Part shown: one piece after another, positions 8,793 to 17,891 of the stretch
How the letters are laid out: the number at the start of each line of letters is the position of its first letter
Numbering within the stretch: position 1 is the first letter of the stretch
Origin: HK1 sp965215295
GTDB taxonomy: Bacteria > Pseudomonadota > Gammaproteobacteria > HK1
Assembly: GCA_965215295.1 (NCBI GenBank)
Contig: OZ244045.1
Coordinates: 3,348,001 to 3,412,000 of the forward strand
Length of the DNA: 64,000 bases
Direction of reading: 5' to 3'
Position numbers and translations under genes: made by a program
The notes under the pieces: model-generated
Seen by the model: the letters and a program-made list of their open reading frames with translations, nothing else
What the model was told of the DNA's origin: nothing
The model's database searches: none

Positions 8793-11123
8793 ATGGTTGA
8801 AAACAAGCCGGAACATGAGGCCCCGGACGGCAGCCTTCGCATCGCCGTCGATGTCGGCGGCACCTTCACCGACATGGTGCTGGTGGACCGCGACGGCGGT
8901 TTCCACGTGTTCAAGGTGCCGTCGGTGCCCGCCGACCCGAGCCGCGGGGTGCTCGATGTCTTCGCGCACGCCGCGCGGTCGTTCTCGACGAGCGTCGAGC
9001 ATCTGCTGGCGGGCTGCACGCTGTTCCTGCACGGCTCCACCGTCGCCACCAATACGGTGCTCGAAGGCAGCGGGGCGCGGGTGGGGATGCTCGTCACCCG
9101 CGGCTTCCGCGACTTCCTCGAAGCCCGTCGCGGCTTTCGGGCCGACCCCTTCGACCACCGCCCTCCGTACCCCCCGGTGCTGGTGCCGCGCTACCTGCGC
9201 CTGCCGGTCGGCGGGCGGATCGACGCCGGGGGCGCCGAGATCGAGCCCCTCGACGAGACCGACCTCGACGCCGCGATCGAGACGTTCCGCGCCGAGGGGG
9301 TGGAGTCGGTCGCGGTCTGTCTGCTCAACAGCTTCGAGAACGGCGCGCACGAGCGCCGCTGCGCCGAGGTGCTGCGCGAGCGGGGCGGCTTCGAGTGGGT
9401 GTCGCTCTCCCACGAGGTGGTGCCGGTCATCGGCGAGTACGAGCGCGGCTCCACCACCGTGGTCAACGCCTGTATCGGCCCGAAGGTGGTGCGCTACCTG
9501 CACGCCCTCGACGAGCGCCTGCGCGCGCTGGGCCTCGGACCGGACCTGCTCGTGCTGCAATCGAACGGGCGGGCGATCTCGGTCCGCCAGGTGGCCGGGC
9601 GCCCGGTGAACCTGGTGCTGTCGGGGCCGGCGGGCGGGGTCGGCGCCCTCGACTACCTCGCCTCCGCGACCGGAATCGACGATCTGATCACGATGGAGAT
9701 CGGCGGCACGTCGTGCGACGTGATGCTGCGCGCGGACGGACGGGTCGCGGCCACCGACCGGCTGGAGGTCGGCGGCTACGATCTGGTGTCGGCCTCGGCG
9801 GACATCCACACCGTCGGCGCCGGCGGCGGCACCATCGCGGGCGTGGACGTGGCGGGGCTGCTGTTCGCCGGACCGCGCGGGGCGGGCGCCGTCCCCGGAC
9901 CCGCCGCCTACGGGCGCGGCGGCGAGGAGCCCACGGTGACCGATGCCCAGCTCGTGCTCGGGCGGCTCGCGCCGGGGCCGTACGCGGGCGGGGCGGTCTC
10001 GCTCGACCGCGACCGCGCCGAGGCGGCTCTCCGCACGCGGGTGGGCGAGCCGCTCGGACTCGACGTGCGGGAGGCGGCGGTCGGGGTGATCCGCCTCGTC
10101 GAGCAGAGCCTGCTGCAGGCGGTGGAGCGGATCAGCACCGAGCGCGGACGCGACCCGGCCCGCTTCGTGCTCGTGGCCTGCGGCGGCGCGGGACCGATGC
10201 ACGGAGCCGCGGTCGGGCGCCGGCTCGGGGCGCGGGGGGTGCTGGTGCCGCGGCTCGCCGGAGTGTTCTGCGCCCTCGGGATGCTCAACGCGGACGTCGG
10301 CCAGGACTTCGCCCGCGTGTTCATCGCCCCGCTCGACGCGGATGCGGCGCGGGCGGCGTGGGACCTGTACGCGACGCTGGAGGACGAGGCGCGGGCGTGG
10401 CTCCGCGAGGGCGGGTTCGACGCCGGCGCGATGCGCTTCGAGCACGAGGCGGACCTGCGCTACGCAGGCCAGCAGTGGGACGTGCGGGTAGCGGAAGTCC
10501 CCCCGATGACACGAACGCCCGCGGCGCCGGGGGGAACGGCACCGGAGGGAACGGCGCCGGGAGGAACGGCATCGGGGGGAACGACACCGGGAGGAACGGC
10601 ATCGGGAGGAACGGCACCGGAGGGACCGGCGCCGGGGGGAACGGCACCGGAGGGATCGGCGCCGGGGGGAACGGCACCGGAGGGATCGGCATCGGGAGGA
10701 CCGACACCGAAGGGAACGGCGCCGGCGGAGACGCCCGAGAGCACGCAAGCGCTCCGCGCCGCGTTCGAGCGCGAGCACGAGCGGCTCTTCGGCCATGTCC
10801 AGCCCGACAGCACGGTGGAGGTCACGAAGCTGCGCGTCGTCGGTATCGGGACGTTGCCGCCGCTCGCGCCGCTTCGGGCCGAGCCGTGCGACGCCGCCCC
10901 CGAGCCGGCGTCCGTACGCGATGCATACGTCTTCGGCCCGCACGGCGAGCCGCAAGGCTTCGTGCCCACCCCCGTCTACCGCGGCTCCGACCTGCGGCCC
11001 GGCCACCGGCTCGAAGGCCCGCTACTCGTCGAGGAGCGGACGACGACGGTGGTGGTCGGACCGGGGGACCGGGTCGAGGTCCTCCCCTCGGGCGACCTGC
11101 TGGTGCGCTTCGATGCCGGCTGA
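8793..11123 (+). CDS. hyuA: Hydantoinase/oxoprolinase subunit A (HyuA-like)
   Basis: A 776-residue ATP-dependent ring-opening subunit of the N-methylhydantoinase/5-oxoprolinase/acetone carboxylase family. It has the actin-like ATPase signature DVGGTFTDMVLVD, HGSTVATNTVLEG, the second phosphate motif EIGGTSCDVML, GAGGGTIAGVD and ACGGAGPMHGAAVGR. With HyuB it should hydrolyse a lactam or imide (hydantoin, 5-oxoproline or relative) using ATP. Residues about 577-646 are an inserted run of 14 pentapeptides (APGGT/APEGT type), splitting the normally continuous C-terminal domain between QQWDVRVAEV and LRAAFEREHERLFGH. 243 bp without a recognisable gene precede it. Confidence 0.94.
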   Translation: MVENKPEHEAPDGSLRIAVDVGGTFTDMVLVDRDGGFHVFKVPSVPADPSRGVLDVFAHAARSFSTSVEHLLAGCTLFLHGSTVATNTVLEGSGARVGMLVTRGFRDFLEARRGFRADPFDHRPPYPPVLVPRYLRLPVGGRIDAGGAEIEPLDETDLDAAIETFRAEGVESVAVCLLNSFENGAHERRCAEVLRERGGFEWVSLSHEVVPVIGEYERGSTTVVNACIGPKVVRYLHALDERLRALGLGPDLLVLQSNGRAISVRQVAGRPVNLVLSGPAGGVGALDYLASATGIDDLITMEIGGTSCDVMLRADGRVAATDRLEVGGYDLVSASADIHTVGAGGGTIAGVDVAGLLFAGPRGAGAVPGPAAYGRGGEEPTVTDAQLVLGRLAPGPYAGGAVSLDRDRAEAALRTRVGEPLGLDVREAAVGVIRLVEQSLLQAVERISTERGRDPARFVLVACGGAGPMHGAAVGRRLGARGVLVPRLAGVFCALGMLNADVGQDFARVFIAPLDADAARAAWDLYATLEDEARAWLREGGFDAGAMRFEHEADLRYAGQQWDVRVAEVPPMTRTPAAPGGTAPEGTAPGGTASGGTTPGGTASGGTAPEGPAPGGTAPEGSAPGGTAPEGSASGGPTPKGTAPAETPESTQALRAAFEREHERLFGHVQPDSTVEVTKLRVVGIGTLPPLAPLRAEPCDAAPEPASVRDAYVFGPHGEPQGFVPTPVYRGSDLRPGHRLEGPLLVEERTTTVVVGPGDRVEVLPSGDLLVRFDAG
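10523..10732 (+). repeat. 15-bp in-frame tandem repeat, 14 units
   Basis: Minisatellite of about 210 bp inside hyuA, built on units like gcgccggggggaacg and encoding pentapeptides (A/T)(P/S)(G/E)G(T/S/P). The two other plus-strand frames also read as Gly/Asn- or Arg/Asn-rich repeats, but only the HyuA frame continues into conserved protein on both sides. Confidence 0.95.
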
Positions 11124-11130
11124 GCCGTCG

Positions 11131-11394
11131 GCGAAGCCCGGACAGCGGGGCGGAGACCGTCCCATGACCCTCGACCCGGTACGGCCCGCGCCCGCCCGGA
11201 AGTGCCCGCGCGGGGACTCCACCGCCCGGCTGCCCCGCCGGCAAAGCCCGGACAGCGGGACGGAGACCGCCCCATGACCCTCGACCCGGTACGGCCCGCA
11301 CCCGCCCGGAAGCGCCCGTGCGGGGACTCCGCTGCCCGGCCGCGTTGCCGGCGAAGCCCGGACAGCGGGACGGAGACCGCTCCATGACCCTCGA
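11131..11394. repeat. Three tandem copies of the hyuB start region, period 110 bp
   Basis: The word gcgaagcccggacagcgg (second copy gcaaag) begins at 11131, 11241 and 11351. An ATG followed by accctcgacccggtac lies at 11164, 11274 and 11384. All three copies keep the start codon, the six codons after it and the GC-rich lead-in. The period of 110 is not a multiple of three, so the three ATGs lie in different frames and only the third opens the gene. Confidence 0.96.
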
Positions 11395-13141
11395 CCCGGT
11401 ACAGCTCGCCCTCACCCAGAACCGCCTGGACTACATCACCCGGCAGATGGGCGAGGTGATGGTGCGCACCGCCCGTAGCCCCATCTTCAGTCAGGCCCAC
11501 GACTTCACCTGCTTCGTGTGCGGGCCGGACGGCTGGCTGGTCTCGCAGGCGGACGGGATCCCGATCCACTCCGGGGGCGGCGGCTTCGCGGTGCGCGCGG
11601 TGCTGCGCGACTTCGCCGGCGACATCGCCCCCGGCGACGCCTTCGTGCTCAACGACCCGTGGCAGGCCGGCGGCAACCACCTGCCCGACTGGGTGATCGC
11701 GCGCCCCGTGTTCGCCGGCGGCCGGCTGGTCGCCTTCGCCTGCAACCGGGCCCACCAGTCCGACATCGGCGGCGGCGCGCCCGGCACCTACAACCCGCTC
11801 GCCCGCGACACCTGGCAGGAGGGAGTGCGGCTCCCGCCGATGAAGCTCGTCGCCGGCGGCGAGACCCGACGCGACCTGTGGCGGCTCCTGCTCGCGAACT
11901 CGCGCACCCCGGAGCTTCAGGACGGCGATCTGCGCGCGATGCTCGGTGCGACCCGGATCGGCGCCGAGCGCGTCGCGGAGTTCGCCGAGGAGGTGTCCGC
12001 CGACCGCGCGCTTGCGCTGTTCGACGGCATCCTCGACCACGCCGAGCGCCGGATGCGCGCCGCGCTGGCCGCCCTCCCGGACGGGGTCCACGAGGGCGCC
12101 GACCACTCCGACAACGACTGCTTCGAGCCGTGCGACGTGGCGGTGCGGGCACGCCTCACCATCGAGGGTGACCGCGCCACGGTGGACCTGAGCGGGTCGA
12201 GCCCCCAGATCCGGGGCTTCAAGAACAGCACTTGGGCGAACACCTGCTCCAGCGTCTACACCGCCTTCGCGTCCTTCTTCGAGCCCGACATCCCGCGCAA
12301 CGAGGGCACCTTCCGTCCCCTGGAGCTGATCGCGCCCGAGGGCAGCATCGTCAACGCGACGGAGGGCGCGGCCACCACCATGTGCACGGTGTTCATCGCG
12401 CACGAGATCATCCACGCCTGCTGGAAGGCGCTGGGCGAGGCGAGCCCCGAACGGGCGTGTGCGGGCTGGGGGAAGAACGTCTTCGGCATCACCACCGGGC
12501 GTCACGGGGACGGCCGGCGTTACGTGCTCTACCACGGTCTCGCCGCGGCCGGGGCCGGCGCGGTGGACGGGCGCGACGGCTTCAACCAGATCGGCCATCT
12601 CTGCACCCTCGGCGGGCTGGTGATGCCGAGCGCGGAGGTCTACGAGCAGCTCTACCCGGTGCGCTACCGGCGCTGCGAGTTCCGGTGCGACGGCGGCGGG
12701 CCGGGGGCTTGGCGGGGCGGCACCGGCGTCGAGTACGAGATCGACGTCCACACCGAGGGCACCTGGTCGTTCCGCGGCGAGGGGCTGCGCTACCGGAGCG
12801 GCTACGGCGCCGCGTCGGGCCTGGACGGGGAAGGCGGCGAGATGGAGGTGCGTCCGACCGATGCGCCGGCCTTCGAGGCGCCGAAGTTCGGCCTGCGGGA
12901 TCTCGGGCCTGCGCGGCTCGTGGTCTCGTCGCCCGGGGGCGGGGGGTTCGGGGACCCGCTCGAACGCGATCCCGAACGGGTGCTCCGGGACGTGCGCGAC
13001 GGCGTCGTCTCCGTCAAGGCGGCCCGCGAGCGTTACGGCGTGGTGCTGGCGCCGGGAGGCCGACGGGTCGACGCGGAGGCGACGGCCCATCGGCGCGCGA
13101 CGATTCGCGGAGCGGACGTACCACGTCGGGAAAGTGGTTGA
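11384..13141 (+). CDS. hyuB: Hydantoinase/oxoprolinase subunit B (HyuB-like)
   Basis: A 585-residue partner of HyuA. Typical elements are LTQNRLDYITRQMGEVMVRTARSP, SHADG-like IPIHSGGGGF, LNDPWQAGGNHLPDWVI, HQSDIGGGAPG, YNPLARDTWQEGVRLPP, and a glycine-rich C-terminus (SSPGGGGFGDPLERDPERVLRDVRDG). The ATG is the third of three duplicated copies and the only one in frame; cggagacc precedes it. The gene ends in a region that is itself duplicated. HyuA and HyuB are separated by 260 bp of duplicated start sequence rather than the usual tight coupling. Confidence 0.94.
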   Translation: MTLDPVQLALTQNRLDYITRQMGEVMVRTARSPIFSQAHDFTCFVCGPDGWLVSQADGIPIHSGGGGFAVRAVLRDFAGDIAPGDAFVLNDPWQAGGNHLPDWVIARPVFAGGRLVAFACNRAHQSDIGGGAPGTYNPLARDTWQEGVRLPPMKLVAGGETRRDLWRLLLANSRTPELQDGDLRAMLGATRIGAERVAEFAEEVSADRALALFDGILDHAERRMRAALAALPDGVHEGADHSDNDCFEPCDVAVRARLTIEGDRATVDLSGSSPQIRGFKNSTWANTCSSVYTAFASFFEPDIPRNEGTFRPLELIAPEGSIVNATEGAATTMCTVFIAHEIIHACWKALGEASPERACAGWGKNVFGITTGRHGDGRRYVLYHGLAAAGAGAVDGRDGFNQIGHLCTLGGLVMPSAEVYEQLYPVRYRRCEFRCDGGGPGAWRGGTGVEYEIDVHTEGTWSFRGEGLRYRSGYGAASGLDGEGGEMEVRPTDAPAFEAPKFGLRDLGPARLVVSSPGGGGFGDPLERDPERVLRDVRDGVVSVKAARERYGVVLAPGGRRVDAEATAHRRATIRGADVPRRESG

Positions 13142-13226
13142 TGCGGAAGCCGCGAGTACCGCTACGTCTCGTCCACCTTCACGCAAACGGACGTACCGTA
13201 TCGGGAAAGTGGTTGATGCGGAGCCC
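13113..13226. repeat. Tandem duplication of the hyuB 3' end, period 75 bp
   Basis: The sequence cggacgtacc followed by cgggaaagtggttgatgcgg occurs at 13113 and 13188. The first copy contains the hyuB stop (13139-13141); the second is a relic downstream. About 38 bp are shared. Confidence 0.9.
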
Positions 13227-13354
13227 TGGAACGCCGCCGGGGACGGTGGGGACGGCCTCACGGAAACAGCGTCAGCACCCCGGTGTAGGCGTAGATCCGA
13301 TCCCGGTTCAGCCGGCGCCGGCAAGGCGGGCCCCGAGGCGGCCGGCGCCCGGCC

Positions 13355-14884
13355 CTACTCCACCCCCTCGGGCAACTCCTCCTCGCGCTTCGCGATGTAC
13401 GCGCGTAGCGCCTCGTCCACCGCCTCGTCCATCGGGGGCGGCTCGTAGCTGCGGAGCATCTCGGCGGCGCGGCGCAGCCCCCGCTGGTTCGCATCGAGGG
13501 CGCCCTCCGCCGTCCACTGCTCGAAGCTCGTGTTGTCGAGCAGCTTCGGGGCGAAGAACGCGGTCTCGAACTTCGCCAGCGTGTGCGCGGTGCCGAGGAA
13601 GTGCCCGCCCGGCCCCACCTCGCGCACCGCGTCGAGCGCGTCCTCGAGATCGCCCAGGTCCACGCCGGAACCGAGCCGGTGGTACATCTCCATCTGCTCC
13701 GCGTCGAGCACGAACTTCGCGAAGCTCGCGCTCAGCCCCCCTTCGAGCCATCCCGCGGCGTGGAAGACGTAGTTCGCCCCCGAGAGCAGCACGGACTGCA
13801 TGGTCATGCTCGATTCGTAGGCCGCCTGGGCGTCCACGAGCTTCGAGCCCGCGGTCATGCCGCTCGACCGCCACGGCAGCCGGTAGCGCCGCGCGAGCTG
13901 GCCGATGACGAAGTTCATCAGGCTGATCTCGGGGGTGCCGGCCATCGGCGCCCCGCTCTGCATGTCCACGGTGGCGAGGAACTGTCCGTAGATCATCGGG
14001 GCGCCGGGGCGCACGAGCTGCGCGAACGCGACGCCCGCGAGCGCCTCCGCGTTGAGCTGGGCCACCGCGCCCGCGGTGCTCGCCGAGGTGCTCGCCCCCG
14101 CCATCACGAACGGCGAGGCGATCACCGCCTGGTTGTTCGTCGCGTAGACCTTCAGCGCATCGAGCATGGTGGCGTCCCACACCAGGGGCGAGTTGCAGTT
14201 CAGCACTCCGGCGAGGACCGTGTGGTTCGCGATGAAGTCCTCCCCGAACGCGATCTTCGCCATCGCGACGGTGTCCTCGGCCCGCTCGCGGGCGGTGGTC
14301 GCGCCCATGAACGGCTTGTCCGAATGCTTGAGCAGGCTGTACGCGACGTGCAGGTGGCGCTTGGGCACCGCGACGTCCACCGGCTCGCAGATGATGCCGC
14401 CGGAGAGGTGCATGGACGGGGACAGGTACGCGAGCTTGTGGAACTGGTGCAGATCGTCGAGGGTGCTGTAGCGGCGCCGGTTGTCGAAGTCGAGCACGAA
14501 CGGGGAGCCGTAGGTCGGCACGAACAGCATGTGGCGCCCGCCGACGGGGACGCTGCGTTCGGGGTTGCGCGCCGTGAGGGTGAAGGTCTCCGGCGCCTTC
14601 GCGACCAGCTCCATGAGCAGCGCGCGGTCGATTCGCACGCGCCAGCCGTCGACGTCGGCGCCGGCCTTCTTCCAGAGAGCGATCGCCTCCTCGTCCCGGA
14701 AGTCGATCCCGACCTCTTCGAGGATCCGCATCGATGCGTCGTGGATGCGCTCCAGTCCTTCCTCGTCGAGCACCTCGTAGCGAGGCAGCGCGAGCTCCAG
14801 CGGCGGCAGCATCGGCGCCTGCACGCCGACCCGCGCGCGATGCCGGGCCGCGCGTCCGCGGGTTCGGGTCTGTCGGGTAGTCAA
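13355..14884 (-). CDS. Trimethylamine methyltransferase (MttB) family protein, non-pyrrolysine type
   Basis: A 509-residue member of the MttB superfamily, which demethylates quaternary or tertiary amines onto a corrinoid protein. Recognisable blocks are LERIHDASMRILEEVGIDF, LHQFHKLAYLSPSMHLSGG, LLKHSDKPFMGATTARERAED, SPFVMAGASTSASTAGAVAQ, GAPMIYGQFLATVDMQSGAP and FLGTAHTLAKFETAFF. No in-frame amber codon occurs, so this is not a pyrrolysine enzyme; glycine betaine or similar is a likelier donor. TTG 14884 is preferred because GAGGAG lies 8 nt upstream; the frame stays open further. No corrinoid protein gene is seen nearby. Convergent with hyuB. Confidence 0.9.
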   Translation of the reverse strand: MTTRQTRTRGRAARHRARVGVQAPMLPPLELALPRYEVLDEEGLERIHDASMRILEEVGIDFRDEEAIALWKKAGADVDGWRVRIDRALLMELVAKAPETFTLTARNPERSVPVGGRHMLFVPTYGSPFVLDFDNRRRYSTLDDLHQFHKLAYLSPSMHLSGGIICEPVDVAVPKRHLHVAYSLLKHSDKPFMGATTARERAEDTVAMAKIAFGEDFIANHTVLAGVLNCNSPLVWDATMLDALKVYATNNQAVIASPFVMAGASTSASTAGAVAQLNAEALAGVAFAQLVRPGAPMIYGQFLATVDMQSGAPMAGTPEISLMNFVIGQLARRYRLPWRSSGMTAGSKLVDAQAAYESSMTMQSVLLSGANYVFHAAGWLEGGLSASFAKFVLDAEQMEMYHRLGSGVDLGDLEDALDAVREVGPGGHFLGTAHTLAKFETAFFAPKLLDNTSFEQWTAEGALDANQRGLRRAAEMLRSYEPPPMDEAVDEALRAYIAKREEELPEGVE

Positions 14885-15190
14885 TGCCTGCGCTCCTCGG
14901 CCTCGCCGTTGCCACCCCCGATCCGATGGACGGACCGGGCTTTCCGGTATCCTTGCCGCATTGCGCTCGATGTGCAACGCGGTGCGCACCAGCGGGTTGC
15001 GTCGGTGGGTTACGCCGACGAGTTGGACCGCGAACTGCGCAGGCGGGTTGCGCCACGAGTTGCATCGGCGGGCCTTGTTGGCGGGAATTCCTGCCGAGAG
15101 GCGCAAGCCCTTGACCCGCGATCCCTGATAGCATGATTTGATTGATGAATGGCCCGTAGAAGGACTCCCGACCGAACAGGAGGCGCCGGC
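14885..15190. other. Intergenic region before the FitAB-like module
   Basis: About 300 bp between divergent genes. It contains several irregular copies of gcgggttgcg-like words (14990-15075) and, at 15111, TTGACC followed at roughly promoter spacing by the AT-rich tagcatgattt. This is a weak candidate promoter for the toxin-antitoxin pair. No gene is supported. Confidence 0.4.
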
Positions 15191-15448
15191 ATGGGCACCA
15201 GCATCACCGTCCGCGACATCGATCCCGGGGACAAGTCCTGGCTCCGGCGGAAAGCCCGGCAGACCGGCGTGTCGATGGAAGAGCTGGTCCGTCGCCTGAT
15301 CCACGAGAAGCGCACGAAGACCGAGCGCCGGCCGAAGCCGTCGGAGGCCTTCGCGCGGCTTTTCGGGGAGGCGCACGGTGTCGAGCTTCCGCCCCCGGCC
15401 CGTCGCGGCTACAGACCGCAGTCGTTCTCCGGTGACGGCGAGGGATGA
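15191..15448 (+). CDS. FitA-like ribbon-helix-helix antitoxin
   Basis: An 85-residue antitoxin. The N-terminal half reads as a ribbon-helix-helix: a beta strand SITVRDID, then helices around WLRRKARQTGVSMEELVRRL, close to the FitA/VapB-type. The rest is a flexible basic tail that should wrap the PIN toxin (FARLFGEAHGVELPPPAR). It overlaps the toxin gene by 4 bp (ATGA), the usual arrangement. Such antitoxins repress their own operon by binding the promoter as a complex with the toxin. Confidence 0.88.
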   Translation: MGTSITVRDIDPGDKSWLRRKARQTGVSMEELVRRLIHEKRTKTERRPKPSEAFARLFGEAHGVELPPPARRGYRPQSFSGDGEG

Positions 15449-15894
15449 ACGCGCCCCTCGCGTGGCTGATAGACACGAACGTCGTCTCCGAGATGATGCG
15501 ACCGCGGCCCGAGCCGCAGGTTGCCGCTTTTCTCGACTCCATCGCCGAAGAGGGCCTGGGCCTCGCGTCCGTCACCGTCTGGGAGGTGCTCGACGGCATC
15601 GGCCGTCTTGCTCCCGGCCGGCGCCGGCGCGGCCTCGCGGACCGGTTCCACGACCTTCTCGGCGAACTGTTCGAGGACCGCATCGTCGATTGGACACTGG
15701 CCGACGCCCGCGCGTGCGCGCGGATCATGGAGGACAAGCGACGGCGCGGCGAGGCCCTCGACGACCACGTGCCGGACGCCTTCCTCGCCGCGGCAGCGGC
15801 CACACGCGGGCTCGCCGTCGTGACGCGAAACACGGGAGAGTTCCGCAATACCGGGGTCGAGACCGTCGATCCCTGGACGGCGGGGCGGCAATGA
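15445..15894 (+). CDS. PIN-domain toxin, FitB/VapC-like
   Basis: A 149-residue PIN-domain ribonuclease toxin. The first acidic residue is in LIDTNVVSEMMRPRPEP and the middle Glu in SVTVWEVLDGIGRL. The C-terminal acidic site and the FitB-type TRN motif are in PDAFLAAAAATRGLAVVTRN. All metal-binding acidic positions appear intact, so the enzyme should be active. Translationally coupled to the RHH antitoxin upstream. It marks the left edge of the defence island. Confidence 0.9.
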   Translation: MNAPLAWLIDTNVVSEMMRPRPEPQVAAFLDSIAEEGLGLASVTVWEVLDGIGRLAPGRRRRGLADRFHDLLGELFEDRIVDWTLADARACARIMEDKRRRGEALDDHVPDAFLAAAAATRGLAVVTRNTGEFRNTGVETVDPWTAGRQ

Positions 15895-16017
15895 GCATCG
15901 CTCCCGACCGTCGTCGAGCGCTCAATAGTCCGGTCCGGGAAGGTGGGTGATTGCAGTCGCGAGTGCCTGTCCAGCTCCACCTGTCCGTGACACCGCGAAA
16001 GAGGCGCAAGCAATCGC

Positions 16018-16221
16018 ATGCCGCATGACATCAACCAGACCCCGGAACAGGTCACCCGCGACCGGATCGACGGTCGCCTCCGGGCGGCGGGCCGGCAGGT
16101 GCAGGACAAGGACGCGCTGGACTTCAACGCGGGGCCGGGAATCGCGGTGCGCGAATACCGGACCGACATCGGACCCCCCGACCATGCGCTCTTCGCCGAC
16201 AGGTGCGTCGGCGGACCTTGA
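16018..16221 (+). pseudogene. Truncated hsdR (type I restriction R subunit), N-terminal fragment
   Basis: A 67-residue reading frame matching the N-terminus of EcoKI-type HsdR proteins: TPEQVTRDRIDGRLRAAGR, then VQDKDALDFNAGPGIAVREY, then TDIGPPDHALFADR. In intact relatives this leads straight into the nuclease motif (V-G-V-I-E-A-K). Here the frame breaks immediately after FADR and stops. It lies 26 bp before hsdM, where an hsdR often sits, so it is probably the relic of an earlier R subunit of this or a related type I system. Confidence 0.8.
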
Positions 16222-16247
16222 CCGACCTGCAAGCGGAAGGAAGACGC

Positions 16248-17879
16248 ATGGCACGGGGACGACCGGGAAAGCCGAAGTCCGGCGGCGACGGGACCGCCGC
16301 CGGCGGGCAGGGCGCCACGACCGGGTACGAGGCCGAGCTGTGGCGCATGGCCGACGCCCTGCGCGGCTCGATGGACGCGGCCGAGTACAAGCACGTCGTC
16401 CTCGGCCTCATCTTCCTGAAGTACATCTCCGACGCCTTCGAGGAGACGCACGCCCGCCTCGAAGCGGAGCGGGCCGAGGGCGCCGACCCGGAGGATCCGG
16501 ACGAGTACCGCGCCGAGAACATCTTCTGGGTGCCGCCCGAGGCGCGCTGGAGCCGTCTCAAGGCCCGGGCGCGGCAGCCCGGCATCGGCCAGCTCGTCGA
16601 CGACGCGATGGCGGGCATCGAGCGCGACAACCCGGCGCTCGGGGACGTGCTGCCCAGGGACTACGCCCGTCCCGCGCTCGACAAGCAGCGGCTCGGCCAG
16701 CTCATCGACATGATCAGCAACATCCGGGTGGGGGACGCCGACGCGCGCTCCAGGGACGTGCTCGGCCGGGTCTACGAGTACTTCCTGTCGCGGTTCGCCG
16801 GCGCCGAAGGCAAGAAGGGCGGCGAGTTCTACACCCCGCGCTGCGTCGTCAAGCTCCTGGTCGAGATGCTGGAGCCCTATCGCGGCCGGGTCTACGACCC
16901 CTGCTGCGGTTCGTCCGGCATGTTCGTGCAGTCGGTCGCGTTCATCCGCGCGCACGCCACCGGCAACGGCAACGGTAACGGCGGAATGGTTCCGAGAGGC
17001 GCCAGGGCCGATATCTCGATCTACGGACAGGAGTCGAACCACACGACCTGGCGCCTGGCGAAGATGAACCTCGCCATCCGCGGCATCGAGGGCCGGATCG
17101 CCCACGGCGACAGCTTCCACGACGACCGCCACCCCGACCTCAAGGCCGACTTCATCCTCGCCAACCCGCCGTTCAACGTCTCGGACTGGGGCGGCGAGCG
17201 GCTGGCGGACGACCAGCGCTGGCGCTACGGCGTCCCGCCCAAGGGCAACGCCAACTTCGCCTGGGTGCAGCACATCGTCCATCATCTGGCGCCGGGCGGC
17301 TCGTCCGGCTTCGTGCTCGCCAACGGCTCGATGTCGTCGAACCAGTCCGGCGAGGGCGAGATTCGGAAGAGCCTGATCGAAGCGGAGCTGGTGGACTGCA
17401 TGGTGGCGCTGCCGGGCCAGCTCTTCTATTCGACGCAGATCCCCGCCTGCCTGTGGTTCCTCGCCCGCGACCGGGGCGGCGGCGAGCTCCGCGACCGTCG
17501 CGGCGAGGTGCTGTTCGTCGATGCCCGCAAGCTCGGCCGCATGGTCGACCGTACCCATCGCGAGCTGACCGACGAGGACATCGCCCGCATCGCCGACACC
17601 TACCATGCCTGGCGCGGCGAGAAGGGCGCGGGCGACTACGCCGACGTGCCCGGCTTCTGCAAGGGCGCGACGCTGGAAGAGGTGCGCAGGCACGGCCACG
17701 TGCTGACCCCGGGCCGCTACGTCGGCGCGGAACCGCCGAAGGACGACGGCGAGCCGTTCGAGGACAAGATGAAGCGGCTGGTCGCGCAGTTGAAGGAGCA
17801 GCAGGCCGAAGCCGCGAAGCTGGACACCGCCATCGCCGCCAACCTGAAGGCGCTGGGGTTCGACCTGAAACAAGTATGA
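16248..17879 (+). CDS. hsdM: Type I restriction-modification system, N6-adenine methyltransferase subunit
   Basis: A 543-residue HsdM, the methylating subunit of a type I system (M2S1 complex with HsdS). It has an N-terminal helical domain (ELWRMADALRGSMDAAEYKH, then LIFLKYISDAFE), the KKGGEFYTPRCVVKLLVEML region, AdoMet-binding motif I (YDPCCGSSGMFVQS) and catalytic motif IV (ILANPPFNVSDW). The C-terminus contacts HsdS. A short Gly/Asn repeat (GNGNGNGG) interrupts the loop after motif I. ATG 16248 has aagcggaagga upstream. Followed after 12 bp by the HEPN gene rather than directly by hsdS. Confidence 0.96.
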   Translation: MARGRPGKPKSGGDGTAAGGQGATTGYEAELWRMADALRGSMDAAEYKHVVLGLIFLKYISDAFEETHARLEAERAEGADPEDPDEYRAENIFWVPPEARWSRLKARARQPGIGQLVDDAMAGIERDNPALGDVLPRDYARPALDKQRLGQLIDMISNIRVGDADARSRDVLGRVYEYFLSRFAGAEGKKGGEFYTPRCVVKLLVEMLEPYRGRVYDPCCGSSGMFVQSVAFIRAHATGNGNGNGGMVPRGARADISIYGQESNHTTWRLAKMNLAIRGIEGRIAHGDSFHDDRHPDLKADFILANPPFNVSDWGGERLADDQRWRYGVPPKGNANFAWVQHIVHHLAPGGSSGFVLANGSMSSNQSGEGEIRKSLIEAELVDCMVALPGQLFYSTQIPACLWFLARDRGGGELRDRRGEVLFVDARKLGRMVDRTHRELTDEDIARIADTYHAWRGEKGAGDYADVPGFCKGATLEEVRRHGHVLTPGRYVGAEPPKDDGEPFEDKMKRLVAQLKEQQAEAAKLDTAIAANLKALGFDLKQV

Positions 17880-17891
17880 GAGAAACAGGCA

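Noticed and set aside
10321..11006. Proline-rich or PGRS-like proteins encoded by the hyuA repeat in other frames
   Set aside because: They exist only because a 15-bp repeat keeps all frames open; flanking codons show no protein resemblance outside the HyuA frame.
13355..14884. Pyrrolysine-containing methyltransferase
   Set aside because: No in-frame amber codon interrupts the MttB-family frame and no pyl genes are visible.
13355..15376. Longer MttB-family protein starting near 15376
   Set aside because: The extra 164 codons overlap the divergent FitA-like gene region and lack resemblance; TTG 14884 has a good ribosome binding site.
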